DNA from: Corinectria fuckeliana | Lineage: Eukaryota; Ascomycota; Sordariomycetes; Hypocreales; Nectriaceae | Direction: 5' to 3' | NCBI GenBank assembly: GCA_019137255.1 | Contig: WPDH01000061.1 | Coordinates: 82,335-146,334 of the forward strand | DNA: 64,000 nt | In this document: one piece after another, positions 1 through 12,719 of the stretch | Layout: every line of letters begins with the position of its first letter | Position numbering within the stretch: the stretch's first letter is position 1 | Notes under the pieces: generated by a model | Database searches by the model: none | The model's input: only the letters and a program-made list of their open reading frames with translations | What the model was told of the DNA's origin: nothing | Position numbers and translations under genes: made by a program

Positions 1-2264
1 CGTGTCCGTCTTGTTCGCCTGTCGCGCTGCAAGAGGGGAATATGTTCCTTACGTCTGTTTGGCCCAGTTGAACATGATGGCCGGAAGAAGATTGATGAAT
101 AGATGGGAAGTGGTGGAAGCCGCGTCAGTTTGGAACACCGGCGGATGGGGGACTGTTTATGGACGACGGAATTTCGGGTTCGGGTTCGGATGTGATGGAG
201 TTGGAAATGGACGTTGATTAATATGCGGTTTGTCACTTCACACCGCTGAAGGGCTGGTCTTGACTTCCGTCAGGTGGCGGGGCGGGCGGCAGGCTAGGTA
301 GGTTGCTTTTCGGTGGAGGGGTCAACAGAGGCCTGTAAGAGGTTAAACAGGGCCCATGACGCCCATAGCCGTGGCTGGTGAGTGTGGGGCCGTCCTGGAA
401 AGGCCCTGTGGCTCGACTCGACGCCTCGCAGCTTTACACCCATCATGACGTGGTTTGCTCAGTACGATGTACGAATTACGAATACGTACGAATGCATAGT
501 GAAACGGCCAAAGACGCGTCGCTTTGCTGCTTAAGTACTGCTTACACCTTGTTTACTCGTACCGGCCTGACTACACCTACGCGTACATATGCACCCACTA
601 TACTTTGTACTACATCGCGAGGATCGCCCGTCTACCAACAATATTGATTAGTGCCTGCGCCGCAATTCACCACTACAGCTGACGTATTACTTTGTACAGG
701 CCGAGGAAAATCCCATTTTGTGCCCGACCGGAAGCCGCGGGAGTTGGAGGCCTCGTGGAATTAGGCACAGCGAGGGCTGAAAGGTCGAATTGGTTGGCTG
801 GCAAACTGGGAAATTTCCAGAACTGGCTGGCTGGACTTGCCATTATTACTAGCAGGATGGGACCTCTCCGCGGCTCACTGCATATTGTGATAATAGGGGC
901 TCTATTGTTCAGTGCACTCTGTTGTTCTTAGGTAGGACGGACACGTGCTGAGTCGGAGATGATGGTGGCTGATGGTCATTAGTACGACCCTACTATGTAC
1001 GAATACACTCAGATTGCAGAGCGTGTTGTGAGCTTATGAATGGGGATACGGATGCGGATGCGGCAAATACGATCCGATAAAAGTAACCGGTTTCTCCATC
1101 TTGGATTAGGAAGAAGCACAGCTTGGACAATACCCGTGATGCAACAGAGCTCACAGTAACGGCCCCTGACTGTAAGCCCCTCTCGTTCTGGGACAACTTC
1201 AATAGCAAGATGGGACGTCCTCCTGACACGTACCTACTAGTAATAATAACAAGAACCACTTACCTACCTACTAATTATGTAGCAACTAATACTAATGTCA
1301 ATTAACAACCAACCGTAGGCAAAGGTCTCGCCAAGCACACCATCAGCTCATTCACAAAAGGGGTTCCGCCAGAAGAATCGCAAATCACTCTGCGGGTCCC
1401 ATTATCACTATGATCCATCACGGGAACAGAAAAGAGATTTGGGTGGCCCCCTGGAGAAGATGGGCTACTGTGACAGTGGATGCTACGTACCATTTAACAC
1501 TTCCAGGGTTCATGCCTTGCTCGCTCCGGAACCCAAATTTCTCCACCGAGACGGGAATCACGGAGACGATCAAATCGGCGATGATCCATCCATGAGCCCG
1601 CTCGCGTTTCCTGAAGCGTTGATAAGATCTTCGGCCTTGTGCTCGTGATCGGATAAGGGATTGATTATCTCAGAGGGATAGTCTAAGGCTGGTCGCCAGA
1701 AATTACCAACGCACTGCAGACCTCCAAAGCGCCTGGATTCGCACCTGCGTCGCCCAATGAGAGCGCATCCGTAGTGTGACCCTTCTTTTCTATTACGTGC
1801 AGCCGGGTTAAATCCCAACTTTATTGACCACCACCGGCCCGTCGCAGAAGACACCCGCACGCCTTCACATTTAGGGGGCCGCCATGTTTTTTGTTTTGCC
1901 TGTATTTCGCCCCTCCATAGTACTTTGTACATTGTCGCCAACTGTCACACTGCTCCTACGGTTGGCGCGCTCGCCTTGAGGGAGTTTGGATTTTCGCGAC
2001 CATTTTGATTCGGAACTGAACCTGGTTCTTATTCGTCCGCTCCGTTTGGCCCCGTGCTCCAAGTCACTCGAATCTTCCCACATCCGCACGACTCTCGAAT
2101 CGTTCATTGCACGCGACGGAATTTCAGTCGTACCGATCCATACCGCTCTCTCGAGTTCGCGACGGCCCTGGGCTCCAGCTCGACCCTGAGGGCTCCTCTA
2201 CCGCCAGCCATCCCGGCCTTTACACACCTCTCGATCAAAGACCTGTCCCCTTCCTCGACCGGCG
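1..2264. other. Upstream intergenic DNA, no supported gene
   Basis: No open frame here has a recognisable domain or a convincing exon structure. The stretch holds scattered short palindromes such as TACTTTGTAC (601-610, about 688-698, 1921-1930) and TACCTACCTACTA near 1260. The last 300 bp before the GATA-factor start are CT-rich and probably its promoter and 5'UTR. Confidence 0.6.
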
Positions 2265-3336
2265 ATGGAGGAAGGGCCCCAAGCTCTCCCGCCGCCGACT
2301 CTAGAGCCAATCTCTCGGCCGAGCTCCGCCTCTACCGCGGCGTCGGCCTCGTTGACACAGCTGCCCGGTATATCGTCCCTGGCCGCCGTGAGCATGGCAA
2401 CGACTTCACCGCCATCAAGGTACGTACGCGCCGTGCGCTTTGGGCACGAAACCACATGCGACCCTCGTCGGGCCGGCAGTCGCGTGCGATACGTTTTCTG
2501 CGTGATCTCCCGGTCCCAGATGAGGCCTGCTCGAAGATCTTGAAAGCCTCTCTTTCGCTACACAGTTCGCTTACTAACGCCTTCTGCGCCAGACCAACTG
2601 GACCGCCTACCACGATGTATACTGGCGCGTCGCCTGCCGCCACGAGTGGGGGTTCTGGAGGAAACTTGGTACGTTGTGAACATGCACCTTAACCAGAGCA
2701 CTACCCACCACCGTTTCCTTGGAGTCATCATTCCTCGCAATCGCATTACAATTGGCCCTCCACGGAAATTCTCTCTATGCAAGCAAGATACGTAAGGATG
2801 GATTGCCGAGGCGTTTGTTTATCTGCGCGGTATGCCATTCCACTGTCTTATCGCGCGAAACTGATACGATCACGTGTGTTATCATAATCCCGGCGAGGCT
2901 AGGCCCAGTTTGGCAGTCTCGTGCGTATCCTAAGTGCGCTTATCTGGCTTATCAGACCAGTTAAGTCGGGGCCAAAGATTTTACTCCATCCTCTTATCGT
3001 GATCAAGATACTAATCATCGCCCTCCCTCCCGCATCGCCCTCACTTCACCACCAGCAACCGGCGTCATGATGGCTACTAACGGATCTACGCAGCCTACCT
3101 GCCAGAATTGCAGCACCTCGACAACACCGCTATGGCGTCGCGACGAGTTCGGTTCGGTTCTCTGCAATGCCTGTGGCTTGTTTCTCAAGTTGCACGGTCG
3201 CCCTCGGCCTATCTCTCTCAAGACTGATGTTATCAAGAGTCGCAATCGTGTCAAGACGATGCGACCAGATCTTGCCCCCAAGAAAAAGGTACGCCCCTTT
3301 CCGCCAGCTTGTATCGCGCATCGCTGACGCCTTCTA

Positions 3337-3383
<47 letters not shown>

Positions 3384-4305
3384 ACAACAGCAACAACAGC
3401 ATCAGCATCAACATCAGCATCAGCATCAACAACACCAGCAACAACAACAAGCCCAGAACTTCTCCGTCGCAACTGATCACCATAGCCTCGATCTCTCCGG
3501 ACAGAACAACACAGCCGCACACGCTGCCCAGGCTGCCCGACGCGCATCCCAGAGGTCCAATGGGCAAAACGACGGATCCGACTCGCCGATCTCGCGCACT
3601 GGCACGCCGTCGATGTACAATCATAGCCTTCCTTCCTTCATGGTCGACGATCCGTCTGGCGTTGGTGGCTTCGGTGGCTCTGGAAATGGGGACGGTCGCG
3701 CCGCATCCCCGCTGAACGGAGAGCGACATGCCGATGCGCCCCAGACGCACGAACAGCTTATCGCCCAGAACTCCAGTCTGAAGACGCGGGTCAGCGAACT
3801 CGAGTTGATCAATGAGCTTTTCCGTGGTCGCTTGAGCCAGATTGAGCAACAAGAGGCCGCCGCGAGAAGGGGCCAGGAAGTTGCTGGTGTCGAGCAGAAT
3901 CAACTGCGCTCGCAACTGAAGGCGGCACAGGATAGTGAAACCCGGCTCCGTGCTCAGCTAGAGGATAGCCACAGAAGGGAAAACAACCTAAAGCGACGGC
4001 TCGACGATCTTGAGCTTGAGTTGAAGGACGCCCAGGACGCGATCCAAGAATCAACAATCGAACGACCTGCGAAGAGACTCCGCCTCGATGAGTACACTGT
4101 TAAGAACGAAGAGGTCCCTAAGCCTCAGGCTACCCCCGCGCCCCCCGTAGCTGCCGAGACTTCTGAGGTCTCGAAGGATTCTCAAACTGAAGCACTGGGT
4201 GCATCCGACATGGTTGAGCCCTTGAAAGCGGCAGAAGCTGCCGAAATCGACGAGGCGGTCAAGGCAACTGAACCCATCGAAGTCGCTGCCTCTGCTGCAG
4301 CATAA
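2265..4305 (+). CDS. areB: AreB/ASD-4-type GATA transcription factor
   Basis: This encodes a nuclear DNA-binding regulator with one GATA zinc finger and a C-terminal coiled coil, the layout of AreB (Aspergillus/Fusarium) and ASD-4 (Neurospora), which oppose AreA in nitrogen control and affect development. Exons by splice signal and phase are 2265-2419, 2593-2668, 3094-3288 and 3343-4305, giving 462 residues. The finger C-x2-C-x17-C-x2-C lies at about residues 80-104 and is followed by the family's conserved basic tail. Exon 4 opens with a 36-residue Gln/His tract. A long heptad-rich coiled coil spans about residues 278-375, and the tail is acidic and Ala-rich. Intron 2 (2669-3093) has a perfect TACTAAC branch site at 3075-3081. 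An ATG pair at 3067 is in frame with the finger and could start a shorter isoform; areB is known to make several transcripts. The family call is strong and the exact N terminus moderate. Confidence 0.88.
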
Positions 4306-5235
4306 GAACTGTGCCACCTCATGCGGTCATCTGGACGACGGCTTTGGCCGACCCTGTTTTGTTTCACAGATGGAGACTACAGGCCATTCATGCTCAATCA
4401 AGACAGCAAAGCACGTTTTTGCTTCTCGGATGATCCGCCGAAGCATGGCCGCCCTATGATTTTCGCTTCGCTTTACGACTCCTATCTTTTTAATACCCTT
4501 GTATGAGGCGTCGATGCGCTCGCGCTGCTTTCTCGTTCATCAGCCACACACGTTGACGCAGCAGCGACAATCAGGGTACTGGCGTTCAAGGGAGTAGTTT
4601 TGTTTTATACATTTTGATTGGTCTTTGCTGGAGCATACTAGGATGCGATGGGAGGGGAATGGATTGGAGCTTGGGGCGGAATGTTATGAAGCTATTGATA
4701 CCTACCTCGACACGACTCCTCCGGCGTACGCTCTATCCTGACCGTTACGAAATCTCCGCGATGCTTGAGCTGGAGCGTGGGTATGACAGATTCTGAGATG
4801 AGACGTGGACCATGAAAAGTTTCGCTGCTTTTGGCATGAAAAATAGACCTGATTCTTGTTGTGACAATGAACCTGTGTCTGTTTGCAACGTGTCGCGTCT
4901 AGACAGACTCTGCATCCAGCCGTTCCATGATCGTAACTACCTACCAGGCATGAACGCATAGCAGCTTGAAGCTCGGTTTGTTTTTTCTGTCATTGGATTG
5001 GACTGTAGCCGTCAACCCGGTTTACTATTAAGCTGATCCTAGTTGGTGTTGGTCGTCGAGCTCATTTATCATGTTTGATGCAGGGTCACGTGCCGAGACT
5101 TAAGGCAACCTCCAGGCAACTAACGGGAAGCTTGAGTTCATCACGTCGCCAAAACATAAACGTTCGACTTCACCTTCCGGCCGCGCATCCCCCAGCCGCG
5201 CTCTTTAATCCTCACTACGCACAAGAATTACTGAA
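4306..5235. other. Intergenic DNA between areB and the H4 variant
   Basis: This holds the areB 3'UTR and the promoter of the histone variant, both genes pointing the same way. I see no conserved coding frame and no repeat of note. Confidence 0.6.
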
Positions 5236-6034
5236 ATGCCTCCAACTACATCGCATCGCGGCGGCCCCGAAAAGGCCAAAGCCAAGAAAGGCGTTGGCAA
5301 GGTCGGCGGGAAGACCGTTCTTAGCGGGAAACGTCATCGGTGAGTAAAACAGGTGCGGCGGCGACGCAAGACCGTGGAATGGACTGACGATGTCGCAACA
5401 GGAAGATCATTCGCGACAGCGTGATGGGGATTAGTATGTACACCAGATTTTGAGAGCTTGGCGTGGGAGCTAACTAGGTGACAGCCAAACCAGCGATTAG
5501 GTGAGTTGAGGAGCCTCTGGCACCATATCTGACCTGTTATCATAAACCCAGCGAGCAGGCGCGCTATCCTGAGCTCCATTTCGCGATACCATCGCGGCCC
5601 TTATCTTTACCTCCTCGTCTGTGTCTAATCGCACAGTGTGCTAACAGGCCTGCAGACGCCTAGCTCGTCGCGGTGGTGTCAAGAGAATCTCGGCCGCCAT
5701 CTACGAAGATGCGCGAGCAGCTCTGAAGGATAGACTCGAGATGGTGAGTGACCGATGCCACCACTTCATATGCACTTTGCTTACTGACGGCTCCAAAGAT
5801 TCTCAGGGACTGCGTTATCTTTGTTGAGTACCGTGGTGCGAAGACTGTTACAGTACATGATGTATGCTCGTCGAGATTTCTGTTAAATTTTGCTAGATGG
5901 CTAACTTGTGTTGCTAGGTCATCCACAGCCTGAAGCGAATTGGCCGACCCATCTATGGGTTCGACCCAGATACCTATGATGACCGCAAAAAGGCCAAAAA
6001 CAACCCGCCGATCGAAACTATTGGCTACAACTAG
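5236..6034 (+). CDS. Divergent histone H4 variant (H4v-like)
   Basis: This is a histone-fold protein clearly derived from H4 but not canonical H4. Six exons (5236-5339, 5402-5433, 5485-5500, 5656-5743, 5799-5861, 5918-6034) join in phase to 139 residues; canonical H4 has 103. The block KRHRK (about 32-36) and the run ITKPAIRRLARRGGVKRIS (about 45-63) are almost identical to H4, and GRPIYGF near 110-116 matches the H4 end. The N-terminal tail is replaced by a longer Lys/Gly-rich sequence. Helices 2 and 3 are strongly changed, and a 23-residue basic/acidic tail follows the normal H4 end. Exon 3 is only 16 nt. An H4 variant gene (hH4v) has been reported in Neurospora crassa, and this may be its counterpart; that link is from memory. 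Whether it enters nucleosomes is unknown. Confidence 0.9.
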
Positions 6035-6503
6035 GCGCCTGTTGTAATTTCTTGATTCTTGATGAAAGATACCCCGGTTTATTACGAATGATGTGCGATG
6101 CGTACGGGGTAACGTTTGCTGATATTTGTCTTGGTGTGCTTGGTCACATCCATTTTTGTTGGAAGAAATCGTCATGCGCGGATTTGAGGTTATCGCGTGG
6201 TACGGGACTGAATAGGATGCAACTTGGTATTTCCGGGACAATTGGGAGTCAAGTGTGAAATCATGTGGTAATTATCATGATAGTGAATTACGAGCTTCTC
6301 AAAACGAATGGTATATGGTATCTGGGGTATCTCAAGTGAAAGTATAATGTGCAAAAAAGTGCCACGACATCCAACCATTACCTCCTCTAGTGCAGCCAAG
6401 TCTTTCCAACCCTTTTTTTCCTGATCTTCCTGATCTTCCTGTTCTTCTTCTGTAATGTCTTATTCTTTGATCCTTTGGGTCTTTTTTTTCTTTTGTTTTA
6501 TCT
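6035..6503. other. Convergent 3' intergenic spacer
   Basis: The spacer lies between two converging genes, the H4 variant and the GNAT gene. It is AT-richer with T/C-rich runs near 6400-6510 and presumably holds both polyadenylation regions. No gene seen. Confidence 0.6.
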
Positions 6504-7983
6504 TTACCTCCTCTTCCTGGCCATCTCATAGTCACCTAGCACCTCCTCTAGCGCCTTGGTGGCGAAGACCTCGTCCCTGCGGAATGGGCCATTGAAAATG
6601 CTCGGGAGCAGCATGGCACTGTTGGCGTGCTCCTGGGCAAAGCCGACCTCGGCATCCCGGCCACAACGTTCCTTGGTGATGCGGACGGCCTCGTACAGGA
6701 GATCCTTGCCGACGCCCTTGCCACGGTACCGCAGGCTCGTGGTCCAGGCGCGGATGACGCCCTTGCCGCCGCGGAGGGCGACGCTGCGGTACCTGCGCTT
6801 GGGGCTGGAGAGGGCGGCGGGGTTAGGCTCGAGGCGTAGGACCAGGGAGCCGATGATCTCGTCGTTGTAGCGGGCGGCCAGGAGGGTGTCTTCCTCGCCG
6901 TCGTCGGCGCGCAGCCAGGCCCAGCGCAGGCGCTCGGCGAGGGAGACGTAGCCGCTGGAGAGGTAGCGGATGCCCATGAGGTAGCTCATGACGACGCCGC
7001 AGGAGACGGTTATGGACACGCCCAGATCGAGGCGGGAGACGAAGCCGAGCTGGTAGAGGGCGGCGAGGGCGGCGGACAGGCCGGCGAGGCAGAGCGGGTG
7101 GAAGACGAGGGCGACGGAGGCGCGCTGGCGCATCTGGGCGATGGAGTCGGCGACGAGGCGCAGGCCCTCGACCTTGTCGCGGCGGGACTCGAGGACCTCG
7201 AGGGACAGCGGCGGGATGTCGGCATCGTCTTGGTCGAGGTCGAAGCGCATGTCGGCGGAGTTGGCGGCGGAAGAGGGGGCGAACGGCGAGGGCGAGGGCG
7301 CGATGATGGACGCGAAGGGATTCGAGGGGCCGAGGCGCGGGGTGCTGGTTGCGGAGGACATGGCAGAGTGGAGGACTAGGTTGGCACGGAGAAAGGTGAA
7401 GAAGGCTATGCAGAGAGTCATGTTAGCGAGCAAGTCTTCTTTAGTTATTGCGTAGAGATTCCCAACAAAAAAAAATTGTGTCTGGCTGTGAAGGCCCAGA
7501 GGAAAGTCATGGGCGATTGGGTTGCGCCGGTGTAAGCCGAGAAGCCATCACCACCGCATGCACCACTCCCAGCTTGATCAATAGCCCCCAAAGGACCACC
7601 AACTCAATGTCGCGCAACGTCCGAGGCCCTAGGGTCTCCTAACCGAACGATGGAGAAAAAAATAAGAAAAAAGAAATCCAGGGTCCTTGCGAGGGGCTCG
7701 TGCCCGCGGTGGACAAGGTGAAGCGAGCTGACGACAAGGGTTCCCTTGGCTCATACCAAGCCTTGTTATGAACGGAGTCGCATGAGAGAGGGGGAAAAAA
7801 GAAGAAGAAAAAAACAAGGGAGGTGAGATGGAGGAAGGAGTATTCGCAAGAGGAAAAGTATTGCTCACCTGCGCTCGTCTTCAGTGCTGGCATGGCGTTG
7901 ACTCGTTCGACCAAGGGATTGGGATGGTAGGCGCTGAGGTCGAGCTCGCGAATGGCCATGTGATGGTGGTGAGGGCCTTCCAT
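6504..7983 (-). CDS. Membrane-associated GNAT-family N-acetyltransferase
   Basis: This is a predicted acetyl-CoA-dependent N-acetyltransferase with a hydrophobic N-terminal half. Two exons, 7983-7869 and 7405-6504, join in phase to 338 residues; the intron acceptor is preceded by a good GCTAAC branch site. Residues about 145-200 form two probable membrane helices, followed by a GNAT fold. The acetyl-CoA loop appears as RYRGKGVGKDLLYEA near residue 275 (R/Q-x-x-G-x-G/A pattern). A TATATAA box on this strand (8041-8035) sits just upstream of the chosen ATG and supports that start. An alternative is a later start at 7361 (MSSATS), which would drop exon 1. The substrate is unknown. Confidence 0.72.
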
Positions 7984-8034
7984 GTTTGCGAGAGGCGTGG
8001 GACAGCTCGTCTCAAGGGAGAGAGAGAGTTGATA

Positions 8035-8041
8035 TTATATA
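8035..8041 (-). promoter_or_regulatory. Putative TATA box of the GNAT gene
   Basis: The sequence reads TATATAA on the minus strand about 52 nt upstream of the ATG at 7983, followed by a CT-rich leader typical of fungal transcription starts. Confidence 0.45.
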
Positions 8042-11000
8042 GGTCGTTTAGAGGAACGTAAGAGTAGAAGGGAGGATTTAAAGTAGGTAGATTCGAGAGA
8101 GGAAGCCAGCCTCCAAGGAACGGGCGTCGAGAGGTATGTTGTCGACGAGCGGGCGACCGGAGTTACGGATGGTCGTGATAGTAGGCAGTGGTGGGGTATA
8201 GAGGGGTATCAAAGAGGACATGCAAGTGAAAATAGAGAGACGAAGCTGAGATTATACGAGGAATAGAGGAAAGAGGACAGATAGAATCAGGAGCAAGAGC
8301 AGAAGGAGGAGTCGATATGAAGAAGGGGACGGGAGGCAGATAATGGTCGTAAGCATTAACTATTCGAGGAGGAGAGCCTAGGCCAAGTTGATCAGTGCAT
8401 AGTAAGTAGCTTAAGTGACCTGCGACCCAGGACGTTTTGATGGCGGCAGCTTGAAAAACGGGCAGCGTCCGGTTTTCCATTGATTCAGACCCTTGCCATG
8501 GCTAGTCTGCTTGGGTCCTGCAGACTACCTGACTAAGTACATACATACCAAGGTAACAAGCATCCCTGAACAATGCCCGCTCAAACTAGCAACGGATCGC
8601 TAGTTTTGCGTGGTTTGGAGATCCACAGGGCCTCTGCAAGACGCGCAGTCGGTGCGTGGTTGTTGACTGGTTGTTGCTGGGTGGGTGCAGTGGTTGAGTT
8701 GGTTGACGAGTGGGCTGGTGGTGGCAACCTAAGGCGGAAAGGTTGGATCCCATGGGAAACGCGCCCGCAAAACGCTTGGCTCTTCTTCGTCGTCAACGAC
8801 ACCCACCACGCCATCGTTTTTCTCTTCTTCTCCCTCCCCGGCTGGGGCCCTTCCCTCTTCCCGCACGCGCGCCTTGATTTATTGGCAAAAGGCGACCAGA
8901 CTGTCGGATCCTGCTGCGTTGCAATCCCTGCCGTGGCGGATGCCAACCCAGTTCAGCCAGCGTGTGCGTGATTATGAGGACTTTTCGGCATTGTCGTTTG
9001 ATCTGCCCTCTCTTTTCCTCGTCTGCATCCTTATCTGCCATGGCATATCGGCCAACCATCCACCACACCCCAATCCTATCCCCTGCCATGTCAGTTGGCT
9101 GCGGGATGCACGAACAGTTATCTATCTGCTTCTTCCCAAAGCTTCGCACTGCTGCCATTACAGAAGTACAGTACGGACGCTCGACACCCTCCAGACAGCT
9201 GATGCACTTTAGCAATATCAGGACAAAGCCGCTGTAATAGTAAGTCGGTCAGCTAACCGGGGTCGAGGGTCAAGGGTCGAGGACCCATCGACGGAGAGAA
9301 TTTGAAAGCCTTCAGACCGGGGGCCTGGCCCGACCTGGAGTCCAGAAACCGTTAGTTCTCCGCTGGCTTCACCTCGAGAGCCCCGTAGCGCTACCCCAAC
9401 ACGCTTCCTTCCGGCGGCCGCGGCGTGGTGGGTTCGGGTTCCGTTCCCTCCTCATATGAGAGTCAACTGTCAAGCCATCTCAATCATCACGGGCAACAGG
9501 CTAACGGCCGTCTGTTGCCCGGGGAGCCGACTCCGGCAGCCAAGCTAAGAAACGCCTCGAAATGCAGGTGTGTGTGGGCGGCGTCCCGGTCTACTTCATA
9601 CTAAACGTCCTTCGCACATGTTTGTACGTGGCACGCATCGTGTGATAAGGCGCCATTAACGGCGCCGTCCAATGAGCCCGTCCACGCGAGCAGTTTTTCA
9701 AGCAGTTCCCAAGTCACCCCAACGCCACGAGCTGTTCGCCACGGATAATGGGTCCCATGGAAATGGGCTCTAGCAGCCAAGTGCAAATGCAGCTTGGTGT
9801 ACGAATAGTCTACTTCGTAGCGGCACGGCGCCAGGGGACCAAGTGAGTCTGGAAATATGGTGGGCCGGTCTGGACCCCGCGACAAGAACCGTCTCGTGCC
9901 CAACTGAGGATGGAGCCGCCGCTGCAGAGGGCCAGACCAACACCGACAGAGAAGATTGGTGTGCAGTACGAAGTACGTTACAAGACCGGCTAGGGAGGAG
10001 GGTGGGCACGAGGGATGAGTCTCAGGCTAACATATTGCTGGCTGTCGGAACCGTTCGTTTGTAAGTCTTGACGCCATCGCCTTTCACTCATGCATGGCAT
10101 TAGCTCCCAGCTGCAGCATTAGCATAGCGTAGACGGGTCACACGTCTTTAACGTCTTCGGTCCTTCATCAAGCTTGACCGCTGCTGCGACGGTGATTGCT
10201 TGCAACGACGACCCAGGACAGACGTGCAAACCGAGGAAACCCCCGCCATCGCATCATCATCACTCGTCAACATGAGGATCCCAGATGCTGGCTGGACTCC
10301 ACCGCTGACGTACCCGACACACGAATCCCGAGACATTTGACTCTTGACACACAGACCGGGGATGTGTCTGGCCCTATCAAAACAAGCCCTCCACCCCCGT
10401 CAGTTGTGGGGGACCGAACGACGGCCGAGGGAAAGCATGCATCAAACTACCATCGAGCCCTGGAAGCTCGGCAAACTCTCCCTTATCCAACCACGACGCA
10501 CTTGTTTACCAGCGATTACACCCAGCCTTCCCAAGGCAATTCCCGATCGTGCGGGATGTGCCAGGGCCGCTCGGTCTCTAGCGAACGACTAGCGACGACG
10601 CCGTTTGCCGGCCCAACTCCAGCACTTTGACGAAACCTCCCGCCGGTTCGTCAATTGCCTGCGGGGAAGCAAGGTCGCTAAAGCGTTCGGGGCACCAGAT
10701 CTCATCAACTTCTCGGGTAATCCGAGAGAGGGGACCGAGAAAGGCATCCAAGCAATAGCCGCCAGTTCCCCTCCCTGCTCTCATCTCCACCGACTGGCGG
10801 AACGATTCCCTCGAGCGTGCATTTCCCCCGTCCATGCGTCCTCGGCTCAAACGCCAAGGATGCGCCCTTGAAACGCTCGACTACGTGCGCCAAGCGCATC
10901 TCCCTTCCATGCCGTGTTTGACGATCAGCCGTGTTGCTGCGCTGGCCTACCTGTCTCTACCTTCTTCGAGTCGATCCTGTTTTACTATGTGCATGGCATG

Positions 11001-12719
11001 ACTGGGGTTGGGGTGAAACTGCAGTAACCCGTCTCCTAGGTGCATCGCGTTATGCTCAACTTTGCAAGCTCAACCGGAAACAGGCATGCACTGACCACGG
11101 CAGTTTACTGTGTATGATTTATTTGAGCAGCATTGAATCGGTTCTGAAACGATCGCTCCACCACGACGTTCTTTGTTTTAAACAACGTCGTACTCCCAGA
11201 CTTCCTTCCTTAATCCAGCACGCCACATCGTCGCTCTGCTTTACCATTCACGATCTTCAATTGCACCAGGACGCTCACTCACTTGCCATTCAGCTTCGTA
11301 CTGAGACAGATCATATTTCACAAAGTGCCTGCTTAAGGGCTGAGACTACTCACGAGGAGGTAGACTAGCGAGAAGATACTCTTCAGCGCAACTGAATTTG
11401 TTATTAGCCTCCTATCAGCATTGCACTAGCTCTCCGGGTGCTGGTTGTCCTTGGTGATATCCGGTCGAATCCTCCATCTTCACGTCATCTCACAAAGGGC
11501 CCACGATGAGTCGGGCGTATCTAGCAACCAAGGGGGTACTCCCGGTAACATGACCGTGTTATTTGGACCCGACGAAAAAATATGTCATGGTACAGCGACG
11601 GCTTCCAGGATGCCAACAAACGGGCATGCGCATTCTCGTAATATTCTTTCTACCCTATATTGGTGCACACGATACCGTGGGAGTTGGCTGCGATTATTTG
11701 CCGTGCAGAATCACCATCACCGTGGAACCTCCAACAGCATGACGACCATTTGAGTGCCGCAAGCAATTGCCGCATGGGCCTGAACGATATGCAGAGTCTT
11801 GTCTTATGCCTGCTGGTACGAAACCGCTCGGCAATCCTGTCAGAGCGTATCAATCGCACTACTTGAACTGCCGATTCGCCCCCAACCACCGGGACTCGAT
11901 GCTTCCGATGTTATCTCCAGCCACTAGGCTGATATCCTCGATTTCTGAGCCTATTCCGACGGCTGTGCAGATACTTAGGGATCACGCCTTGTCTACCTGG
12001 TAAAGACTCGTCCACTAGTCCCTAGGATTGCAGCTCGCGACATGCTGGAAGTGGTGCTTGACTCCTAGGGGAGATTATTAGAACAGCCGTTGACGGACTC
12101 CGCCAATCGGAGCCGGTGCCGGTGGACGTACCGGCCTGATTCGGAATCCAACTCGGCCCCACCAAAGTTGCGGCGTCACTCGCGGTGCAGGAACACCGTG
12201 TGCGAAACAATACGCAGAGAGCGGAACAAGTATCTAAGTCCTGGTTCTATTCTCATCATCATCATCATCATCCTCGTGTATTCAAGATGTTCACCGAAAT
12301 ATGTAATGACCAAATGTTGACTCGACAATGCCCTCTCCCCAAAGTCCGAATCAGCTCAAACTCCAGAGACGAAGAGAGATTTGCCAGGATAGTCACACAG
12401 CCTTTCATCCGGACAATGAAACTAATCTGCAAGGGGACCGCGTCTTGCCCCTTCGGTCAGATGCCACGGATTCATCTTGCCTCAGAAACGAGCTCGAAGA
12501 AGACGTCACTCATATGGCAAAACCAGAGGCTGAAATGGCGAAGATAGCACCAATGCCATTGGGTGAACCCCGCAACTGGGTGGGCGATCAGCCATGCCCA
12601 AAGCAACACTGCCATATCAGTACATAAGAAACCCCAAACCCCCCAAAAGACAAGGAGTAATTACATCCCAGCCCAACAAATCCGGAGAAAAATCAACAGT
12701 ATTATAACCAAACATCGCC
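8042..12719. other. 4.7-kb intergenic region, no supported gene
   Basis: Open frames up to 145 codons occur (for example 10931-11368 on the plus strand), but none shows a domain, signal peptide or coherent splice structure. There is a short hairpin at 11163-11191, a CAT trinucleotide run at 12254-12273 and a GTACGAAGTAC palindrome at 9966-9976. The final 100 bp are the leader of the carbonic anhydrase gene. Confidence 0.5.

Noticed and set aside
2054..2692. 212-codon plus-strand frame overlapping areB exons 1 and 2
   Set aside because: It reads through intron 1 and shares only the second exon; the start lies in the leader, and the phase-consistent exon model explains the region better.
3334..3915. 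193-codon minus-strand frame with a long poly-Leu end
   Set aside because: It is the antisense of the areB CAG/CAA repeat and coiled-coil exon; no independent gene evidence.
10931..11368. 145-codon plus-strand frame in the 8-12.7 kb spacer
   Set aside because: No recognisable domain, no promoter or splice support.
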